Shown: positions 7,101 through 15,911, counted from the first letter of the stretch. The stretch is 64,000 bases of DNA from Elusimicrobiota bacterium (GCA_026388155.1 JAPLKI010000022.1:62001-126000), one strand, 5' to 3'. The notes: a model not told the origin generated them from the sequence alone. Made by a program: numbers and translations.

Positions 7101-9512
7101 ATGCCTGAGGAAAAAAAACAGCTTTCCTGGAAGGAGAAGTTTCTCGCGAACAGGGCGACTTTTGAAAGCGTCCTGTTCGAGAAAGAACTGGTAATGCCCG
7201 CAAGGGAAAAGCTGAGCGTCGGCCTGTTAGGGGCGGCGGGTATCTGGCTTTTAGGGGTCCTTTTGCTTGCCCAGTGGGCGTTCAGGCAGGGCTGTTTCTT
7301 TTCGGCCGCGGATGCGTCAGGTTTTGAGCGCATCAACGCTTATGCCGCGCACCTGTCCTCCGGCGGTTTCTGGAGCCTGTTCAAACCGATGATATCGGGT
7401 TTTGAACTGGACCCCAATCCTCCGCTTTATTACCTCAGCTATTTCCCGGTATTTAAATTCCTCACGTCCGACCTGACGTCGGCAATGCTGGCCGTAAACT
7501 CTTTCTATCTTTTGGTGATAGCGCTGTCTATCTTTTTAGCCGTTAAAAAAAGCCGGAACAATTTTTCAGGCTGGCTGGGAACGGCTTTCACCATGGCTAT
7601 GCCGTTTACGCTTGAAGTGGCAAGGCATCCGGAGCCGGAACTTGCCGCTATGGCCATGGCCGCGGCCGCCTATTCCTGTTACATAAATTCAGAGGATTTT
7701 GAGCACTCCAACTGGAGTTTCTGGTCCTCCGTTTTCTTTTCGCTCGGGTTCTTTGCCCACCGTCATTTCTGGGTTTACGCCCTGCCGCTGGCGCCTTTTA
7801 TTATGCCGGCTATGGCCGGCTACCTGGCGAGGAATGAGATATTAAAGGGGCTGCTCTTAGGCTTGGCGTTGAATTTACAGTGGTACAGCGTATTTTTGGT
7901 TTCCCGCTTTTTAGGGTTTTACAGGCCGGAAAGCCAAAGCGCCGGTTTCTGGACATCTTTCGGTTTATCCGTCCAGGCGGCCTCGCTGCCCTTTTTTATC
8001 ATCGGCGGGCTGGCCCTGCTATGGATGTATTTTTCGGTTTTCATGCCGTATGCCAATAAAAAAGTAGTGGCGGCCTGGTTTTGGGTGCCATACCTGGCGC
8101 TGACTTATCTTGTAGGAACCACTGACCCGAAATTATTTTATCCGGCTCTTTTTCCTTTAGCCATCGCAGCGGCCGTGATGACGCCCAATTTTATAAGGAA
8201 GTATCTTTTTTGGCTGGCGCTTGGGCTTACCTTTTTAAATCAAAGCGGACTGGTCGCCCCTTTCAGTTTCGGCCGCTATTTTGTAGCGGGACTTGAGGCG
8301 CCGCAACAAGACGAACAGCGCGGCGCGGAAATACTTGAGAGCCTTACCTCCCAGGGCCCCGGGCCTTCGCGCGTTCTGGTGGCGGGCGGCGGGAACAGTT
8401 TCAACTCCGCCAGTTTCAGCCTCCTCGCCGGCGAGCGCGGAGTGGCTAAAAATATGGTTTTTTACAACCGGTCCGACCTGGCTCCGGCTTTCGCCGATTA
8501 TATTGTGTATAGAACACCTTCTTACGGCGCGGTCCCGTCCCGCCCAATGCCTGCGCAGGTGCCGTATCAAGGGCCTATGGCCATCAGACGGCCTTTTGGC
8601 CGCGAAACGGACAACACGGAAGTTGGACATAAATTAAAGACCGAACCTGCCGAACCAAAAGAGCGGGGCCCGCTGGCGGAAAGCGATCTTTCTTCCGTTT
8701 TTTCAGAATCGTGGTTTGACCTGCTTTTTGAAGAGACGCGTGAATTCGAGCTTAAGGACACCTCAAAAGTTCTGCTTTACGCCAAACGCCGGCAGACGAA
8801 GGAACCTTTTGCCGCCGGTAAATACACCATTAAAAAATATGAAATCGGCGGCTTGAACCTTGAAAACGCGAAGCTGACGCTCAAAAATTTTGATCCCCAA
8901 AAAGGCATTTACTCGAATGCACTGGTTTTCGCGCCTTCCGCCTCCTACGAAGGAATTGATATATACGGCCTTGCTCTTGAGCTTACGGATTTACGTATCG
9001 TCGCGGCCGGCCCCGCCCATTTTAATCGGTCTGCGGGCGGGGAAAACAGCAGTGTCGGTTTTAATCCGCGCTTCCTGAACCAAAAGGGATGGGCGAGGCC
9101 CCTTATTTCAGACCTTGTCGTTTCCGGAGTCGGTTCGGTAAAAGTGGTTTCGGCTCAAATTAGCGCCAAAGCCGTAGAGCGCTTTCTCGCGGGCCGGTTG
9201 AAATTTCTGGGTAATCCGAATGTGGCGCTTTCGCGGACTATAACACTGCATTCCGATACCCCCCGTGAGATTAACGCGAAGTTGTCCCTGGCTGTGAAGC
9301 GGAATTCTTTTTTTGAGCTGAAACTCGACTCCTTTGATTGCGAGGGCTATCAGGCCCCGGAATTTTTTGTGCGCAATTTTATTTTCAACTATGATTTCGC
9401 GCTAAGCCCTTACGTACTGAGCTTTGAAGCTTTTAAAATAAACGGGCAGATATTTGAAATCGGCTCGCCCAAAAGCAATATAAGGATGCCGTTGACCGGC
9501 CGTTTTTATTAA
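7101..9512 (+). CDS. Large membrane protein: GT-C-like N-terminus, LmeA/DUF2993-like C-terminus
   Basis: 803 residues. Roughly residues 35-410 hold many transmembrane segments. A first-loop pattern of DPNPPLYYLSYFPVF resembles the early loop of GT-C (ArnT/PMT-like) glycosyltransferases, which use lipid-linked sugars, but the catalytic acidic residues are not certain. Residues about 410-560 are a soluble linker. Residues about 575-803 form a beta-rich domain with VSAQISAKAVERFLAGRL, which reminds me of the DUF2993/LmeA lipid-binding family; this is a weak resemblance. No clear ribosome site. It is followed 74 nt later by the HExxH lipoprotein, so the two may work at the same envelope site. Confidence 0.6.
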   Translation: MPEEKKQLSWKEKFLANRATFESVLFEKELVMPAREKLSVGLLGAAGIWLLGVLLLAQWAFRQGCFFSAADASGFERINAYAAHLSSGGFWSLFKPMISGFELDPNPPLYYLSYFPVFKFLTSDLTSAMLAVNSFYLLVIALSIFLAVKKSRNNFSGWLGTAFTMAMPFTLEVARHPEPELAAMAMAAAAYSCYINSEDFEHSNWSFWSSVFFSLGFFAHRHFWVYALPLAPFIMPAMAGYLARNEILKGLLLGLALNLQWYSVFLVSRFLGFYRPESQSAGFWTSFGLSVQAASLPFFIIGGLALLWMYFSVFMPYANKKVVAAWFWVPYLALTYLVGTTDPKLFYPALFPLAIAAAVMTPNFIRKYLFWLALGLTFLNQSGLVAPFSFGRYFVAGLEAPQQDEQRGAEILESLTSQGPGPSRVLVAGGGNSFNSASFSLLAGERGVAKNMVFYNRSDLAPAFADYIVYRTPSYGAVPSRPMPAQVPYQGPMAIRRPFGRETDNTEVGHKLKTEPAEPKERGPLAESDLSSVFSESWFDLLFEETREFELKDTSKVLLYAKRRQTKEPFAAGKYTIKKYEIGGLNLENAKLTLKNFDPQKGIYSNALVFAPSASYEGIDIYGLALELTDLRIVAAGPAHFNRSAGGENSSVGFNPRFLNQKGWARPLISDLVVSGVGSVKVVSAQISAKAVERFLAGRLKFLGNPNVALSRTITLHSDTPREINAKLSLAVKRNSFFELKLDSFDCEGYQAPEFFVRNFIFNYDFALSPYVLSFEAFKINGQIFEIGSPKSNIRMPLTGRFY

Positions 9513-9586
9513 GTAAGATCTGTCGCTTTTGATGACGGATTCCCGGCCGCTTTGCCTCATTCTGCCATCTGCGGCATATTCTCTTT

Positions 9587-10423
9587 ATGAAAAAATATCC
9601 TGACCGCGACGTTCTTCTCTTGTGTGCCTGCGCCCTGATGTTCGGCGGCTGTGTGCCGCTGGACGAAGCCGCGCTGCCCAAAGTCCGATCCTCGCGGGCT
9701 GTGGAAGCGCCGTATAAGGAGCTTGACCCCGGCTATAAAAGCGATGAGAGCCTGCATTTTATAGTTAAGGCCTATTCTTCCGAAACAACGCAGCGCTATG
9801 GCGCCTTGTGCGAAGAAGACTATCAGCGCATTATGAACGACCTGGGTATTTACTCCTTTGTGCCTTCAAAGCCTTATAACATCGTTATCTACAAGGACGC
9901 GCCTGAATATCACCTTAAAACTTCGCAGCCGGACTGGTCGGGGGGGATAACCTATGGCAATGCCATACTTATTTACGAATCCGACGGCGCTCCCGGCATT
10001 CTGGCACATGAAATGACGCACCTTGTGTTTAACGAGTTCATGGGACTTTCAGTCCCCGAGAGCCTGCGTTGGCTTAATGAGGGCCTTGCCGTTTATGAGC
10101 AGATGCGCGCCGATTACCCGTCCAAAACTTTTTACGAAAGTAAAATATTAAATGATATTTCGATCAATCCTATCCCGTTTTCACAGATGATGAACCTTGT
10201 TCCGCGCGGTGAGAAGGATGCTGCGGTGGAGCGCTGGTACGCCCAGGCCGGCTCGGTGGCGTCTTTCATGGTAAGGCAGGGCGGTTCGCTCAGCTTTTCT
10301 TCTTTTATAGGCCGCCTGAAAGACGGACGCGGCCTGGATGAGGCCGTGGCGGCCTCTTTCGGCGTGCTGTGGAAGGACATGAAAGATGTTGAACGGACCT
10401 GGCTGTTGGAAGTAAAGCGTTGA
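9587..10423 (+). CDS. HExxH (peptidase MA-like) lipoprotein
   Basis: 278 residues. The signal peptide ends at FGGC (lipobox, Cys near 22), so it is probably a lipoprotein. The centre has LAHEMTHLVF near residue 140, with two zinc-binding His and the catalytic Glu, and WLNEGLAVYEQ about 25 residues later supplies the third ligand (Glu). This is the gluzincin pattern of the peptidase MA-like family (PF13485). It would be a membrane-attached metalloprotease of unknown substrate. TATTCT lies 4 nt before the ATG and no Shine-Dalgarno is visible. A palindromic repeat follows the stop. Confidence 0.85.
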   Translation: MKKYPDRDVLLLCACALMFGGCVPLDEAALPKVRSSRAVEAPYKELDPGYKSDESLHFIVKAYSSETTQRYGALCEEDYQRIMNDLGIYSFVPSKPYNIVIYKDAPEYHLKTSQPDWSGGITYGNAILIYESDGAPGILAHEMTHLVFNEFMGLSVPESLRWLNEGLAVYEQMRADYPSKTFYESKILNDISINPIPFSQMMNLVPRGEKDAAVERWYAQAGSVASFMVRQGGSLSFSSFIGRLKDGRGLDEAVAASFGVLWKDMKDVERTWLLEVKR

Positions 10424-10430
10424 AAAAACA

Positions 10431-10557
10431 TGCGAATGATCGGCGAATTAAAAGATATGCGAATATGTGCAAAACATATAAGAATTCAAATTCATCCGCA
10501 TGGTCTTATTCGCATTCCAGCCGTATGAGCCGTTAATTTGCATAAAATTCGCATGAC
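10431..10557 (+). repeat. Word-repeat palindrome C (ATGCGAAT words), overlapping the copA promoter
   Basis: Left arm words CATGCGAAT, GGCGAATTAA and ATGCGAATATG are matched in inverse order on the right by CTTATTCGCATT, TTAATTTGC and ATTCGCATG. The core is ATAAGAATTCAAATT. The right arm holds a TAAAAT hexamer (10543-10548) and runs into the copA start codon, so the repeat and the copA control region coincide. Confidence 0.7.
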
Positions 10558-12763
10558 TCAACAACATATGCATTCCGATGAAAAAAAAATAAAAAAAGCG
10601 GTAGTTCCTCTTGAAGGGGTGCATTGCGCCTCCTGCGTGGCGCGCATTGAAAACGGATTGGGCGCTACCGGCGGCATCGGCAGCGTTTCGGTGCACCTGC
10701 CTTCAAAAACAGCTTTCCTGTCTTATGACCCGGCTTTGATCACCCCTCTCCAAATAGAAAAGAAAATCGAGGAACTCGGCTACAGGGCCCTGGCGTTTTC
10801 GGAGTCAACGCTGAACGCGGAAAGCGTGGCGGTGGAGTCCCTTCTGCGCGAAAAGAACATGTTTCGCAACCGTTTCTGGCTGGCCGCCGGCGGAACCTTG
10901 TTTTTACTTTCAGGCGGTTTTTTTGAGCTTTCTCCTTATACCGGCATGCCGGTGGCGGCTATTGTCTGGCTTTGGGGCGGCTGGCATTTTCACAAGGGCC
11001 TGCTTAAATCGTTAAAGGCCAGAACCGCCGACATGAACACCCTGGTTTCCATGAGCACCAGCGTCACTTTTTTTTACGGGGCTTTCGTCACTCTTTATCC
11101 GTCAGCCGTGGCGGCGCCTTATCACGCCCAGTGGTACGATGTGGCCCTGCTTATAACCTTCATCAATTTAGGCCGCTGGCTTGAAGCCCGCTCAAAGAAC
11201 CAGGCGGGGGAAGCTGTTTCACGCCTTTTTTCCATTGTGCCCAAGTTCGCCCGCCGCCTCCGGGCGGGTACTGGGGAAACAGTTCCCGTTTCGGATATTG
11301 TGCCCGGTGACCGCATCAGCCTGCGACCCGGAGAGCAGGTGCCGGTGGACGGTGTGGTAAAGGGCGGCGCTTCGGCCCTTGATGAAAGCCTGCTCACCGG
11401 AGAGGCCCTGCCGGTAGATAAGGCGTCAGGCTCAAAACTTTACGCCGGCACCATAAACAAAAATGGGGCCTTAGAATTTGAGGCCACCGGTGTCGGAGAG
11501 GACATGGTGCTGGCAAAAATTATAAAGGCGGTGGCTGAGTCACAGGCAGCCAAAAGCTCGATACAGCGCCTGGTGGATAAAATTTCGGCCTGGTTCGTAC
11601 CGGCTGTTTTTTTTATAGCGGCTTTTTCCGCCGCTGTCTGGCTGCGTTACGGGGAGGCCTCCCAGGCTGTAAATGTTTTTGCCGCGGTGCTCGCGGTGGC
11701 CTGTCCCTGCGCCATGGGGCTTGCGGTTCCCATGGCGGTCGCCGTCGGTTTCGGGCGCGCGGCCGCTTCCGGCATTCTTATAAGGAACCCTGATGTGCTT
11801 GAGCGCGCGGCAAAACTTGACGCGGTTCTGTTCGACAAGACGGGCACCTTGACCTCGGGCCTGCTCCGGGTGATAAATATAAGGCCAAGCGGCCTTTCTG
11901 AAAAATATTTTTTGGAACTGCTGGCGGCGGCGGAAGAAAGATCGGAACATCCGCTGGCGCTTGCCGCGCGGCAATTCGCCGCGGAGCGCGGCGTAAAACC
12001 GGAGACCCCCGCATCCTTTGAGGCGTTGCCCGGCAAAGGCGTCAGAGTTGGTTTGTCAGCGGGTTTGGCGCTTGCGGGTTCCTCCAAGTGGCTCGCGCAG
12101 GAAGGCGTGGCTATACCTGAGTCCGCGCATTCCGAACTTGAAGGAACGGAGGGGTCCGCCCTGTTTTTAGCGTTAAACGGGGAGTTTAAGGGGTATGTCG
12201 AGTTTGGGGACACCATAAGGCCCGAAGCTCCGGCCGTGCTCCAGGCGCTGCGCGATATGGGGATCGAGCCGGTGCTGGTTTCCGGCGACCGAAAAAAAGC
12301 GGTGACGGCTGTAGCTCAAAAGCTTTCTATAAACACCTTGTACTCTGAAATATTCCCGGAGGAAAAACGCCATATAGTGCTGCGCTATAAGGCCCTTGGC
12401 AGGAAGACGGCCATGGTTGGCGACGGGTTTAACGATGCCGCCGCCCTTTCTGAGGCGGACATAGGAGTGGCCATGCGGTCGGGGGCCGATATCGCCGTGC
12501 GGGCGAGCGACATAACTCTGATGAAAAGCGATCTTTCCTCCCTGGTGGACGCGGTCAAACTTTCAAGGGCCATTAAAAAAGTGATCAACCAGAATCTTTT
12601 CTGGGCCTTCGCGTACAACACCCTGCTCATTCCGCTTGCGGCCGGCGCGCTTTATCCTTCTTTGGGCCTTACAATACCGCCCTATTTCGCCGGCGGAGCG
12701 ATGGCCTTAAGTTCGGTTTCAGTGGTTATGAATTCATTGCGCCTGCGGCGCATGAAGATATGA
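10553..12763 (+). CDS. copA: Copper-exporting P1B-1-type ATPase
   Basis: 736 residues from the ATG at 10553; a TTG 15 nt upstream lies within a palindrome and is less likely. It exports Cu+ from the cytoplasm using ATP. Domains in order: one heavy-metal-associated domain with HCASC (residues 24-28); membrane helices; actuator loop with LLTGEALP; ACPCAMGLAVP (the CPC metal site); DKTGTLTSG with the phosphorylated Asp; SEHPLA; and GDGFNDAAAL. The last helices carry N-x6-YN-x4-P and P-x6-M-x2-SS-x5-N, the signature of the Cu+ subgroup rather than Zn or Cd pumps. The stop codon begins the next palindrome. Confidence 0.96.
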   Translation: MTQQHMHSDEKKIKKAVVPLEGVHCASCVARIENGLGATGGIGSVSVHLPSKTAFLSYDPALITPLQIEKKIEELGYRALAFSESTLNAESVAVESLLREKNMFRNRFWLAAGGTLFLLSGGFFELSPYTGMPVAAIVWLWGGWHFHKGLLKSLKARTADMNTLVSMSTSVTFFYGAFVTLYPSAVAAPYHAQWYDVALLITFINLGRWLEARSKNQAGEAVSRLFSIVPKFARRLRAGTGETVPVSDIVPGDRISLRPGEQVPVDGVVKGGASALDESLLTGEALPVDKASGSKLYAGTINKNGALEFEATGVGEDMVLAKIIKAVAESQAAKSSIQRLVDKISAWFVPAVFFIAAFSAAVWLRYGEASQAVNVFAAVLAVACPCAMGLAVPMAVAVGFGRAAASGILIRNPDVLERAAKLDAVLFDKTGTLTSGLLRVINIRPSGLSEKYFLELLAAAEERSEHPLALAARQFAAERGVKPETPASFEALPGKGVRVGLSAGLALAGSSKWLAQEGVAIPESAHSELEGTEGSALFLALNGEFKGYVEFGDTIRPEAPAVLQALRDMGIEPVLVSGDRKKAVTAVAQKLSINTLYSEIFPEEKRHIVLRYKALGRKTAMVGDGFNDAAALSEADIGVAMRSGADIAVRASDITLMKSDLSSLVDAVKLSRAIKKVINQNLFWAFAYNTLLIPLAAGALYPSLGLTIPPYFAGGAMALSSVSVVMNSLRLRRMKI

Positions 12764-12899
12764 GTCTGAGCGTCTGAGCGTCTGAGGGTCTAAGCGTCTA
12801 AGAGTCTAAGAGTCTGAAAGTCAAAGAATTATAAATCCTGATTCCCAGACTCTAAGACCCTAAGACGCTACGACTCTCAGACTCTACGACCCTGAGTCC
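12761..12899 (+). repeat. Word-repeat palindrome D (GNGTCTRA words)
   Basis: The left arm is seven or eight tandem 8-mers of the form GNGTCTRA, starting at the copA stop codon. The middle is AAAGAATTATAAATCCTGATTCCC. The right arm is complementary words (AGACTCTAAG, ACCCTAAG, ACGCTACG, ACTCTCAG, ACTCTACG). It ends about 10 nt before the queF ribosome site. The words match those of palindrome N at 51.1 kb. Confidence 0.8.
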
Positions 12900-12920
12900 A
12901 AAATTACAAGGAGCTGTATC

Positions 12921-13325
12921 ATGAAAGATGTATCCACCAAATTCGGCTATACTTCGGGCCAGGCTCGCAGCGTAGGTAAAATAAAGTTGCCGCCTATAGA
13001 GGCCTGGGAAAACCAGTACAAGCGGGACTACGTCATAAAAATAGTCCACCCGGAGTTTACCTCCGTCTGCCCAAAAACCGGCCTGCCCGATTTCGGCACG
13101 ATTACCGTGGAGTATGTGCCGGGCAAGCTGGTGCTGGAACTTAAGTCCCTGAAATATTATTTCCTTCAATACCGCAACATAGGTATTTTCATGGAAAATA
13201 TCGCGAACCGCGTCCTTGACGACGTGGTGCGCGCCGCAAAGCCCAAAACCTGCACAGTAACCGGAGAGTTCACTCCCAGAGGCGGCCTCCGCTCAGTAAT
13301 AACAGCGCAATATAAGAAAAAATAA
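12921..13325 (+). CDS. queF: NADPH-dependent preQ0 reductase (7-cyano-7-deazaguanine reductase), QueF type I
   Basis: 134 residues, the short unimodular form. It reduces the nitrile of preQ0 to the aminomethyl group of preQ1 in queuosine synthesis. FTSVCPKTGLPDFG near residue 45 contains the Cys that forms the thioimide adduct, and LELKSLKYYFLQYRN is the NADPH/substrate motif with the conserved Glu. A T-fold protein, expected to be a homo-oligomer. AAGGAG lies 10 nt before the ATG. No other queuosine gene and no preQ1 riboswitch is visible nearby; the upstream gap is filled by palindrome D. Confidence 0.95.
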   Translation: MKDVSTKFGYTSGQARSVGKIKLPPIEAWENQYKRDYVIKIVHPEFTSVCPKTGLPDFGTITVEYVPGKLVLELKSLKYYFLQYRNIGIFMENIANRVLDDVVRAAKPKTCTVTGEFTPRGGLRSVITAQYKKK

Positions 13326-13398
13326 GATGGTCGACGCAAGCTTAGCGATATGGTGAGTCTCCAGAAAACTCAAAAAACATCCTCCCATTTGTAGCAGG

Positions 13399-13427
13399 TT
13401 GCTGTCATAAAAAATATATTATAAAAT
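13399..13427 (+). promoter_or_regulatory. Promoter (TTGCTG-17-TAAAAT) before the structured element and tRNA-Val
   Basis: A -35-like TTGCTG (13399-13404) and a -10-like TAAAAT (13422-13427) are separated by exactly 17 nt, which predicts a transcript starting near 13434, just before the first repeat unit. The stretch 13326-13398 after queF holds nothing I can recognise. Confidence 0.6.
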
Positions 13428-13433
13428 CAATTA

Positions 13434-13844
13434 AGCGTTACCCGCGCAATGTGGGCGGGGCGCGATAGGCCCGTGCGATTACCTTCGTTAGTGAGCACGG
13501 GTTCCTTATAGGAGAGGTTCAGTGAGCGGTTCCGGCTTAATGCCGGAATAGCGAGCGACGAAGGGGAACTTAGTTCCCCTCTTGGAGCGCCGGCCGTCAC
13601 CGATTAAAGGCCGGCGTTAATCGTCCCGCGCGCTGTGCAGTGCGGCGCGGGATGCGATAAGCCGCGCGAATACCTTCGTAGTGAGCGCGGTTATACCCCT
13701 TAAAAGGGGTTCAGCGAGCGTCCGCCTGAGGCGGAAAGCGAGCGACGAAGGGGAGCTTAGCTCCCCTTGTGGAGCACCGGCCGTCACCGATTAAAGGCCG
13801 GCGTTAATCGTCCCGCGCGCTGTGCAGTGCGGCGCGGGATGCGA
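13434..13844 (+). ncRNA. Tandem structured element (2 full units plus one hairpin), probable non-coding RNA
   Basis: Unit 1 is about 13441-13624, unit 2 about 13625-13811, and the first hairpin of a third unit spans 13812-13844; 68 nt are identical between units (13590-13657 and 13777-13844). Each full unit has the same stems: a GC hairpin; CCGTGC/GCACGG (CCGCGC/GCGCGG in unit 2); a short hairpin at 13503 or 13695; TTCCGGC/GCCGGAA (TCCGCC/GGCGGA); GGGGAACT/AGTTCCCC (GGGGAGCT/AGCTCCCC); and CCGGCC/GGCCGG. CCTTCGT in the second hairpin's loop can pair with ACGAAGG about 70 nt downstream, closing a multibranch or pseudoknot fold. The stems differ in sequence but keep pairing, which favours a structured RNA. 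It has its own promoter and lies 6 nt before tRNA-Val. Function unknown. Confidence 0.6.
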
Positions 13845-13849
13845 CCAGA

Positions 13850-13924
13850 GCCCAGTTGGCGCAGCGGTAGCGCGTTCCCTTGACATGGGAAAGGTCACAG
13901 GTTCGATCCCTGTACTGGGCACCA
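13850..13924 (+). tRNA. tRNA-Val (anticodon GAC), CCA encoded
   Basis: The acceptor stem is GCCCAGT/ACTGGGC, followed by A-CCA. The D arm is GCGC-AGCGGTA-GCGC. The anticodon stem TTCCC/GGGAA encloses the loop TTGACAT (anticodon GAC). The T loop is TTCGATC. It is transcribed downstream of the structured tandem element and upstream of palindrome E and thrS. Confidence 0.96.
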
Positions 13925-13928
13925 CTTT

Positions 13929-14020
13929 AACAGCAGGGGATAGCGGCTAGAGGTCAGGGGTTAAGGGAAGGAGTTCCTTACCCTCTAAACCCTCGCTCCT
14001 CTCCCCTGGCCCCTGTTTTT
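13929..14020 (+). repeat. Word-repeat palindrome E (GNGGNTA words), possible terminator
   Basis: Left words GGGGATA, GCGGCTA, GAGGTCA and GGGGTTA, then the core AAGGAGTTCCTTA, then right words CCCTCTA, AACCCTC, GCTCCTC, TCCCCTG, GCCCCTG. The outermost CAGGGG/CCCCTG pair is followed by TTTTT, so this copy could end the tRNA-Val transcript. Words match palindrome A. Confidence 0.75.
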
Positions 14021-14025
14021 ATACT

Positions 14026-15810
14026 ATGCCTGAAGAAAAACCTGAAAATTACGTTGAAAAAATGCGCCATTCGCTGTCGCATGTGATGGCGGAGGCCGTG
14101 GTGGAGCTTTTCCCGGATACGAAGCTGGGCATAGGGCCGGCCATAGAGAACGGCTTTTATTACGATTTTGACACCCCTCATCATTTTGTCCCGGAGGATT
14201 TGCCCGCCATAGAGAAGAAAATGCGCCATATTATAGCCCAGGCGCAGAAATTTGAGCGTTCCGAAATGCCGAAGGAAGAGGCGCTTAAGTATTTTAACGG
14301 CCGGGGGGAAAAATACAAAGTGGAACTGGTCAGCGATCTGACCGACGGTACCATAAGCATTTATAAGAACGGCCCTTTTTCGGATCTGTGCAAGGGACCC
14401 CATGTTGAGCATACCGGTAAGATCAAAGCTTTTAGGCTTATGTCTATCGCGGGCGCTTACTGGCGCGGCAGCGAAAAGAACCCGATGCTTCAGCGCATTT
14501 ACGGCGTGGCCTTTGAAACTCCGGCGGAGCTTGACGCCTATATTAAAATGCAGGAAGAGGCTGCAAAGCGCGACCATCGCAAGCTTGGCAAACAGCTGGA
14601 GATCTTTATTTTTGACGATGATGTCGGGCCGGGCCTTCCTCTTTGGCTGCCCAACGGCGGCGTGATAATAGAGGAACTTGAGCGGCTGGCCAAGGAAACC
14701 GAGGCCGCCGGCGGCTATCAACGCGTAAAAACCCCGCATATCTGCAAAGAGACCCTGTACAAGAAAAGCGGCCACCTGCCGTATTACGCGGAGAGCATGT
14801 TCCCCGCGATGGATATAGACGGGCAGAAATATTATCTGAAGCCGATGAACTGCCCGCACCACCACAAGATCTTCGGCGCCAAGCCCCGCAGCTACCGCGA
14901 CCTGCCTGTGCGCCTGGCCGAGTATGGCACCTGCTACCGCTATGAACAGTCCGGGGAGATTTTCGGCCTGATGCGCGTGCGCTCGATGCAAATGAACGAC
15001 GCTCACATCTACTGCACGCCGGAGCAGTTCCAGGAGGAGTTCCTGGCGGTCTGCCGCATGTACCTGGGCTACTTCAAGATCTTCGGCATTGAAAAGTACG
15101 TCATGCGCTTCAGCACCCATTCGGACGAAGGGCTGGGCAAGAAGTATGTCGATAATAAAGAGATGTGGTACTCCACGGAAAAGATGGTCCGTGAAGCATT
15201 GGTCAACGGCGGGCTGCCGTTCAAAGAAATTGTCAACGAGGCCGCTTTCTACGGCCCGAAGATAGATGTTCAGATCTGGAGCGCCATAGGCAAAGAGTTC
15301 TCGCTCGCCACCAACCAGGTGGATTTCGCCGTGCCTGGCCGTTTCGGCCTGGTGTATAAAGACAAGGACGGAGCCGAAAAAACTCCGCTTTGCATACACC
15401 GCGCCCCGCTGGGCACGCATGAACGCTTTGTGGGCTTTCTTATAGAACATTTTGCCGGCCATTTTCCATTGTGGCTTTCCCCCGTGCAGGTGAAAATCTT
15501 GACCATTACCTCAGCCGAAGAGGATTACGCCCGCGAGCTTTCAGCCAGGCTGAAAGCGGAGGGATTCAGAGTCGCTCTTGACCTTGGAGCCGATACGATA
15601 GGTTCTAAAGTCCGCACCGCGGCCCTTGAAAAACCTGCCTACACGCTGATCGTCGGCAAGAAAGAAAAGGCGGAAGGCACCATCGCCCTTCGCCTTAAAG
15701 GCGGCAAAAACCTTTACGGCCTGAAGCCGGACGAAGTAATAGTCAACCTCAAAAAAGAACGGGACATCCGCGCGCTTACCGGCGTGTATACTCCTCCAGA
15801 AGGGGTTTAG
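14026..15810 (+). CDS. thrS: Threonine--tRNA ligase, form without TGS domain
   Basis: 594 residues against about 640 for the usual bacterial enzyme. The N-terminal TGS domain is missing and the protein starts at the editing domain: HSLSH (His 15 and 19) and LCKGPHV are its zinc-like editing motif. The class II core follows, with MNCPHHHKIF and DAHIYC and IHRAPLG giving the Cys/His/His zinc site, RYEQSG (motif 2) and GTHERF (motif 3), then an anticodon-binding domain. It charges tRNA-Thr. A TATACT hexamer touches the ATG at 14026 and no ribosome site is seen, so either translation starts later (Met13) or the promoter is elsewhere. Confidence 0.94.
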   Translation: MPEEKPENYVEKMRHSLSHVMAEAVVELFPDTKLGIGPAIENGFYYDFDTPHHFVPEDLPAIEKKMRHIIAQAQKFERSEMPKEEALKYFNGRGEKYKVELVSDLTDGTISIYKNGPFSDLCKGPHVEHTGKIKAFRLMSIAGAYWRGSEKNPMLQRIYGVAFETPAELDAYIKMQEEAAKRDHRKLGKQLEIFIFDDDVGPGLPLWLPNGGVIIEELERLAKETEAAGGYQRVKTPHICKETLYKKSGHLPYYAESMFPAMDIDGQKYYLKPMNCPHHHKIFGAKPRSYRDLPVRLAEYGTCYRYEQSGEIFGLMRVRSMQMNDAHIYCTPEQFQEEFLAVCRMYLGYFKIFGIEKYVMRFSTHSDEGLGKKYVDNKEMWYSTEKMVREALVNGGLPFKEIVNEAAFYGPKIDVQIWSAIGKEFSLATNQVDFAVPGRFGLVYKDKDGAEKTPLCIHRAPLGTHERFVGFLIEHFAGHFPLWLSPVQVKILTITSAEEDYARELSARLKAEGFRVALDLGADTIGSKVRTAALEKPAYTLIVGKKEKAEGTIALRLKGGKNLYGLKPDEVIVNLKKERDIRALTGVYTPPEGV

Positions 15811-15830
15811 CCCGGCCGTGCGTTGCAAAA

Positions 15831-15897
15831 GCCATAAGCCATATGGCGCGGCTGGAACAGCCGTAGGGCGTACGGCTTATGGCCTAAAGCTTATGGC
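15831..15897 (+). repeat. Word-repeat palindrome F (GCCATAA words)
   Basis: GCCATAAGCCATATGGC on the left and GGCTTATGGCCTAAAGCTTATGGC on the right are inverted copies. The middle contains a second hairpin (CGGCTGGAACAGCCG). Word family shared with G, H, M, P and the array inside manC. A TATAAT (15903-15908) follows at once, 3 nt before the rfbC start. Confidence 0.75.
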
Positions 15898-15911
15898 AGT
15901 CTTATAATTGT

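Noticed and set aside
13441-13844. CRISPR-like array
   Set aside because: There are only two long units with internal hairpins; no short repeats with unique spacers, and no cas genes.
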